Source: Jiangella anatolica (GTDB lineage: Bacteria; Actinomycetota; Actinomycetes; Jiangellales; Jiangellaceae). Taken from it: a stretch of DNA of 64,000 nucleotides. Position numbers and translations under genes: made by a program. Of this stretch, positions 60,488 to 64,000 are shown in pieces (position 1 is the stretch's first letter; each line of letters starts with the position of its first letter). Below the pieces are notes generated by a model. It worked only from the letters and a program-made list of their open reading frames with translations, was not told the DNA's origin and did not search any database. Location of the stretch: contig NZ_POTW01000016.1 in the NCBI RefSeq assembly GCF_003236295.1, forward strand, positions 1 to 64,000, given 5' to 3'.

Positions 60488-61939
60488 TCAGTGGTAGGCC
60501 GGCGCGACCTTGCCCACGGCGTCGCCGATGCGGTGCACCCGCATGGCGTTGGTCGAGCCGGGGATCCCGGGCGGGGACCCGGCGACGATGATGACGAGGT
60601 CGCCGCGCCGGCACCGCTCCTGCTCGAGCAGCATGCGGTCGACCTGCTTGACCATCTCGTCGGTGTGGTCGACGTGCTCGGCGGTGAACGCCTCGATCCC
60701 CCACGACAACGCCAGCTGGTGCCGCGTCGCGCTCAGCGGGCTGAACGCCAGCAGCGGGATGCCGGGGCGCAGCCGGGCCATCCGCCGCGCGGAGTCACCG
60801 CTCTGCGTGAACGCGACCAGGTACTTCGCGCCCAGCAGGACGCCGGTCTCGACCGCGGCCTTGGTGATGGCGCCGCCCTTGGTGCGCGGCTGGGTGCCCA
60901 GCGGCGGGATGCGCTCGAGACCGTGCTCCTCGACGGTCTCGACGATCTTCGCCATGGTCCGGACGGTCTCGATCGGATAGGCGCCGACGCTGGTCTCGCC
61001 GGACAGCATGACGGCGTCGGCGCCGTCGAGCACCGCGTTGGCGACGTCGGAGGTCTCGGCCCGGGTCGGCCGCGGGTTGGTGATCATCGAGTCGAGCATC
61101 TGCGTGGCGACGATGACCGGCTTGGCCCGGCGCCGGCACAGCTCGACGGCGGTCTTCTGCACCAGCGGGACGTCCCACAGCGGCAGCTCGACGCCGAGGT
61201 CGCCGCGGGCGACCATGACGCCGTCGAACGCGTCGACGATCTCGGCGAGGTTCTCGACCGCCTGCGGCTTCTCGACCTTCGCGATGACCGGCAGCCGCAC
61301 GCCCTCCTCGGCCATGATGCGGTGCACGTCGTCGACGTCGGAGGCGGACCGGACGAACGACAGCGCGATCATGTCCGCGCCGATGCGCAGCCCCCAGCGC
61401 AGGTCCTCGATGTCCTTCTCCGACAGCGCCGGCACGCTGACGGCGGTGCCGGGCAGGTTCAGGCCCTTGTGGTTGGAGACCTTGCCGCCGATGACGACCG
61501 TGGTGACGACGTCGGTGTCGGTGACGTCGGTGACCTCCAGCGCGAGCCGGCCGTCGTCGATGAGCACGGTGTCGCCGGCGCTCACGTCGCCGGGCAGCCC
61601 CTTGTACGTCGTCGAGGCCCGCTCCGCTGTGCCGTCGACGTCCTCGACGGTGATGGTGAAGGTCTGGCCGACCTCGAGCTCGGCCGATCCGCCGGCGAAC
61701 TCGCCGAGGCGGATCTTCGGGCCCTGGAGGTCGACGAGGACGCCGACGTTGCGCTCGGCCTCGGTGGCCGCCTTGCGCACCCGTAGATACCGTTCCTCGT
61801 GCTCCGCGTGGCTGCCGTGGCTGAGGTTGAACCGCGCGACGTCCATGCCGACGTCGATCAACTCCCGCAGCCGCTCCGGCGAGTCGGTCGCTGGACCAAG
61901 GGTGCAAACAATCTTCGCTCTACGCACGTCCGCCAACAC
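60488..61939 (-). CDS. pyk: Pyruvate kinase
   Basis: 483 residues. It makes pyruvate and ATP from phosphoenolpyruvate and ADP. MRRAKIVCTLGPATDSP-type N terminus, RFNLSHGSHAEHE, VDLQGPKIRLG, the catalytic-site signature VIAKVEKPQAVENL (Lys about 215) and MVARGDLGVELP are all present; the C-terminal regulatory domain is complete. GTG 61939 is supported by GAGAAG; GTG 61927 is the alternative. It follows gltD by 15 bp. Core gene, found near the ANTAR regulator in related genomes but 27 kb away here. Confidence 0.97.
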   Translation of the reverse strand: MLADVRRAKIVCTLGPATDSPERLRELIDVGMDVARFNLSHGSHAEHEERYLRVRKAATEAERNVGVLVDLQGPKIRLGEFAGGSAELEVGQTFTITVEDVDGTAERASTTYKGLPGDVSAGDTVLIDDGRLALEVTDVTDTDVVTTVVIGGKVSNHKGLNLPGTAVSVPALSEKDIEDLRWGLRIGADMIALSFVRSASDVDDVHRIMAEEGVRLPVIAKVEKPQAVENLAEIVDAFDGVMVARGDLGVELPLWDVPLVQKTAVELCRRRAKPVIVATQMLDSMITNPRPTRAETSDVANAVLDGADAVMLSGETSVGAYPIETVRTMAKIVETVEEHGLERIPPLGTQPRTKGGAITKAAVETGVLLGAKYLVAFTQSGDSARRMARLRPGIPLLAFSPLSATRHQLALSWGIEAFTAEHVDHTDEMVKQVDRMLLEQERCRRGDLVIIVAGSPPGIPGSTNAMRVHRIGDAVGKVAPAYH

Positions 61940-61954
61940 TAGTCTTCTCGGGGC

Positions 61955-63413
<1,459 letters not shown>

Positions 63414-63421
<8 letters not shown>

Positions 63422-64000
63422 GCGCCGCCTCCATGATCGCGACGTCGACATCGCGTCCATCGCGCTCGGCGGCGGCCTTGGCGGCGAGCACTCGCTTGTA
63501 GTCCGTGGGCATGATGAGCGAGAACCGGGCCTGGGCGAGCGCCCAGTCGGCCAGCAGCCGCTCGGCGACGGGCGAGCCGGTCTCGTCGCGGTATTTCTGG
63601 ATGACGGCGTGCAGCCGGGTCAGCTCGCCGGCGTCGGGCGTCTCGACCTCGACCATCTCAGGATTCACCAGGCTGGTGTCGAGGTCGAGCACGAACGCCG
63701 TCCCGCCGGACATGCCGGCGGCGATGTTGCGCCCGGTGCGGCCGAGGATGACGACGGTGCCGCCGGTCATGTACTCCAGGGCGTGGTCGCCGACGCCCTC
63801 GACGACGGCCGTGACGCCGGAGTTGCGCACGCAGAACCGCTCACCCACCAAGCCGCGGACGAACAGCTCGCCGCCGGTGGCGCCGTAGGCGGCGACGTTG
63901 CCGGCGATGATGTTCTCCTCGGCGGCGAACGGCGCGGCGGCGTCGGGCCGGACGATCACGCGCCCGCCCGACAGCCCCTTGGCCAGGTAGTCGTTGACGT
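63414..64000 (-). CDS. gltB: Glutamate synthase, large (alpha) subunit, 3' end (partial)
   Basis: The last 195 codons; the rest lies beyond the window. The visible part is the C-terminal right-handed beta-helix (GXGXG) domain: [47 protein letters not shown] and [17 protein letters not shown]. This domain structurally supports the glutaminase and synthase sites. Translationally coupled to gltD. Confidence 0.97.

Overview
The window is about 70% GC chromosomal DNA from an actinobacterium. Evidence: GTG/TTG starts, many 4-bp ATGA/GTGA gene overlaps, an ANTAR regulator, a Zur-type box upstream of zinc-free ribosomal proteins, actinobacterial cell-envelope families (AftD, DUF3068, DUF2613-like), and the gene order rpsA - polA - liv operon - ANTAR regulator - pyk - gltD/gltB, which I recall from Streptomyces. 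The genus cannot be fixed from the sequence; a Jiangella-like organism would fit. There is no rRNA, CRISPR array, prophage or transposase.

Region 1 (1-25.2 kb) runs from rpsA to polA with a large envelope block in between. Its left edge carries a perfect 110-bp inverted repeat holding two convergent copies of one lipoprotein gene tail. After rpsA come a DUF3068 membrane protein with a long disordered tail, an F420-type oxidoreductase coupled to a DJ-1/PfpI protein, and an arabinan-type cluster on the minus strand: AftD-like arabinosyltransferase, methyltransferase, GT4 glycosyltransferase, a small DUF2613-like membrane protein and a polytopic membrane protein. A giant leucine-glycine heptad-repeat surface protein, a flippase and a lytic transglycosylase with a Thr/Asp/Gly repeat tail complete the block.

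Region 2 (24.8-33.7 kb) holds a thioesterase, a DUF554 protein, the complete branched-chain amino-acid ABC transporter (permease LivH carries an extra secreted domain at its N terminus), its binding protein, a second binding-protein-like lipoprotein coupled to the ANTAR response regulator, and a tRNA with anticodon CAA.

Region 3 (33.7-60.5 kb) lies between the tRNA 3' end and pyk and is accessory in content: a secreted propeller protein, GNAT, DUF1707 protein, a Zur-box rpmG-rpmJ pair, MFS pump, two FMN reductases around an AraC regulator, a short threonyl-tRNA synthetase paralogue preceded by a threonine-rich leader peptide and a hairpin (apparent attenuation), a SigB/SigF-type sigma factor, and a divergent sugar-utilisation locus. 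One arm of that locus (minus strand) has a FAD oxidoreductase, a sugar ABC importer and two glycoside hydrolases. The other arm (plus strand) has a GntR regulator, phosphotriesterase-like lactonase, SIS protein, FGGY kinase and SDR dehydrogenase. Together they look like import, hydrolysis, oxidation, lactone opening and phosphorylation of an unidentified glycoside. Two toxin-antitoxin pairs follow (VapBC intact, the ParE-like toxin frameshifted), then exonuclease III, a LysE exporter and a small Cys-rich protein.

Region 4 (60.5-64 kb) returns to the core: pyruvate kinase, gltD and the 3' end of gltB, which runs off the window. Two diverged copies of a strand-skewed intergenic element (around 18.8-19.0 kb and 42.7-43.0 kb) are the clearest structure not explained by genes.
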